DNA of 6,482 nt from Prevotellaceae bacterium (GTDB lineage Bacteria; Bacteroidota; Bacteroidia; Bacteroidales; UBA932). Made by a program: the position numbers and the translations under genes. The notes beneath the pieces were generated by a model. It searched no databases and was not told the DNA's origin. It saw nothing but the letters and a program-made list of their open reading frames with translations. Positions 6,209 to 6,482 of this stretch are shown here, piece by piece. Every line of letters starts with the position of its first letter. The stretch's first letter is position 1. The stretch spans positions 1-6,482 of the forward strand of contig JAITPP010000230.1 in assembly GCA_031289385.1 (NCBI GenBank), in the 5' to 3' direction.

Positions 6209-6482
6209 GATAGGCACGCAGATAGCGCAGATGCGACGGATTTACGCAGATAAAAAAATAATGGTTAGTGATTAATGGTTAGTGGTTAATAGCGGCTAAA
6301 TACTTATTTGTTGATTTGTTTTTTTTGTTGATTTGGGATAGGCACGCAGATTACGCAGATGCGACGGATTTATGCAGATAAAAAATAATGGTTAGGGATT
6401 AATGGTTAGTGGTTAATAGCGGCTAAATACTTATTTGTTGATTTGTTTTTTTTGTTGATTTGGGATAGGCACGCAGATAGCG
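6209..6482. repeat. Tandem repeat of 127-128 bp, at least two copies plus a partial third
   Basis: Copy 1 is 6209-6336, copy 2 is 6337-6463, and copy 3 starts at 6464 and is cut by the window edge. Each copy contains, in order: a block of GATAGGCACGCAGAT with repeated CGCAGAT words, a heptamer block of the GTTAGTG/ATTAATG type (about 6263-6291 and 6388-6418), AGCGGCTAAATACTTA, and two TTGATTTG-T-run modules. Copies 1 and 2 differ at a handful of positions (for example AGCG against TACG after the first CGCAGAT, and a 7- against 6-base A-run). CGCAGAT-rich blocks occur, from memory, as dispersed non-coding repeats in Bacteroidota genomes. Confidence 0.9.

Larger units (their letters stand above)
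5922..6482. other. Gene-free region upstream of guaB, dominated by tandem repeats
   Basis: I see no credible coding region here on either strand. About 100 bp next to guaB (5922-6026) are unique and would have to contain its promoter. The rest is a TTGATTTG-based minisatellite (6027-6200) and a 128-bp tandem repeat (6209 to the right edge). The next gene lies outside the window. Confidence 0.8.

Noticed and set aside
6027..6482. CRISPR-like array
   Set aside because: Spacers are absent: the units are contiguous and variable in length, and the 128-bp copies are near identical throughout. No cas gene is visible.

Overview
The window looks like a chromosomal segment from an AT-rich member of the Bacteroidota, most likely close to the Bacteroidales. 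This rests on three things. First, the gene order on the minus strand is guaB, a SurA-like lipoprotein, a two-domain SurA-type isomerase, then an OstA-like (LptA-fold) protein; I recall this order from Bacteroides and relatives. Second, start codons are preceded by A-rich leaders without Shine-Dalgarno sequences. Third, the proteins themselves resemble that phylum's families. All four genes read right to left.

Layout on the minus strand, from its upstream end: positions 5922-6482 contain no gene and consist largely of tandem repeats (a ~23-bp TTGATTTG minisatellite and a ~128-bp tandem repeat that runs off the right edge). guaB (5921-4455) encodes a complete IMP dehydrogenase. After 32 bp comes a 284-residue SurA-like lipoprotein with no visible isomerase domain (4422-3568), and after 7 bp a complete SurA-like peptidyl-prolyl isomerase (3560-2202). 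A 531-bp gap (1671-2201) follows. It holds heptamer repeats around a 159-bp structured element built from four hairpins and a 15-bp outer inverted repeat. Last comes a long OstA-like gene (1670 to the left edge, incomplete) that is open through all 556 codons seen.

The three envelope genes fit one job: export and folding of outer-membrane proteins (SurA-like pair) and transport or assembly of lipopolysaccharide (OstA-like). guaB makes GTP precursors and is a conserved neighbour rather than an obvious functional partner.

The most unusual feature is inside the OstA-like protein. Its conserved domain is interrupted by about 160 residues of 9-10-residue repeats, each centred on Asp-Thr followed by A, I, T or V. 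Every one of the 14 Asp-Thr sites matches the Bacteroidota O-glycosylation motif D-(S/T)-(A/I/L/M/T/V). The Asp-Thr pairs are written with both Asp codons and all four Thr codons, which suggests the protein motif, not only the DNA repeat, is maintained.
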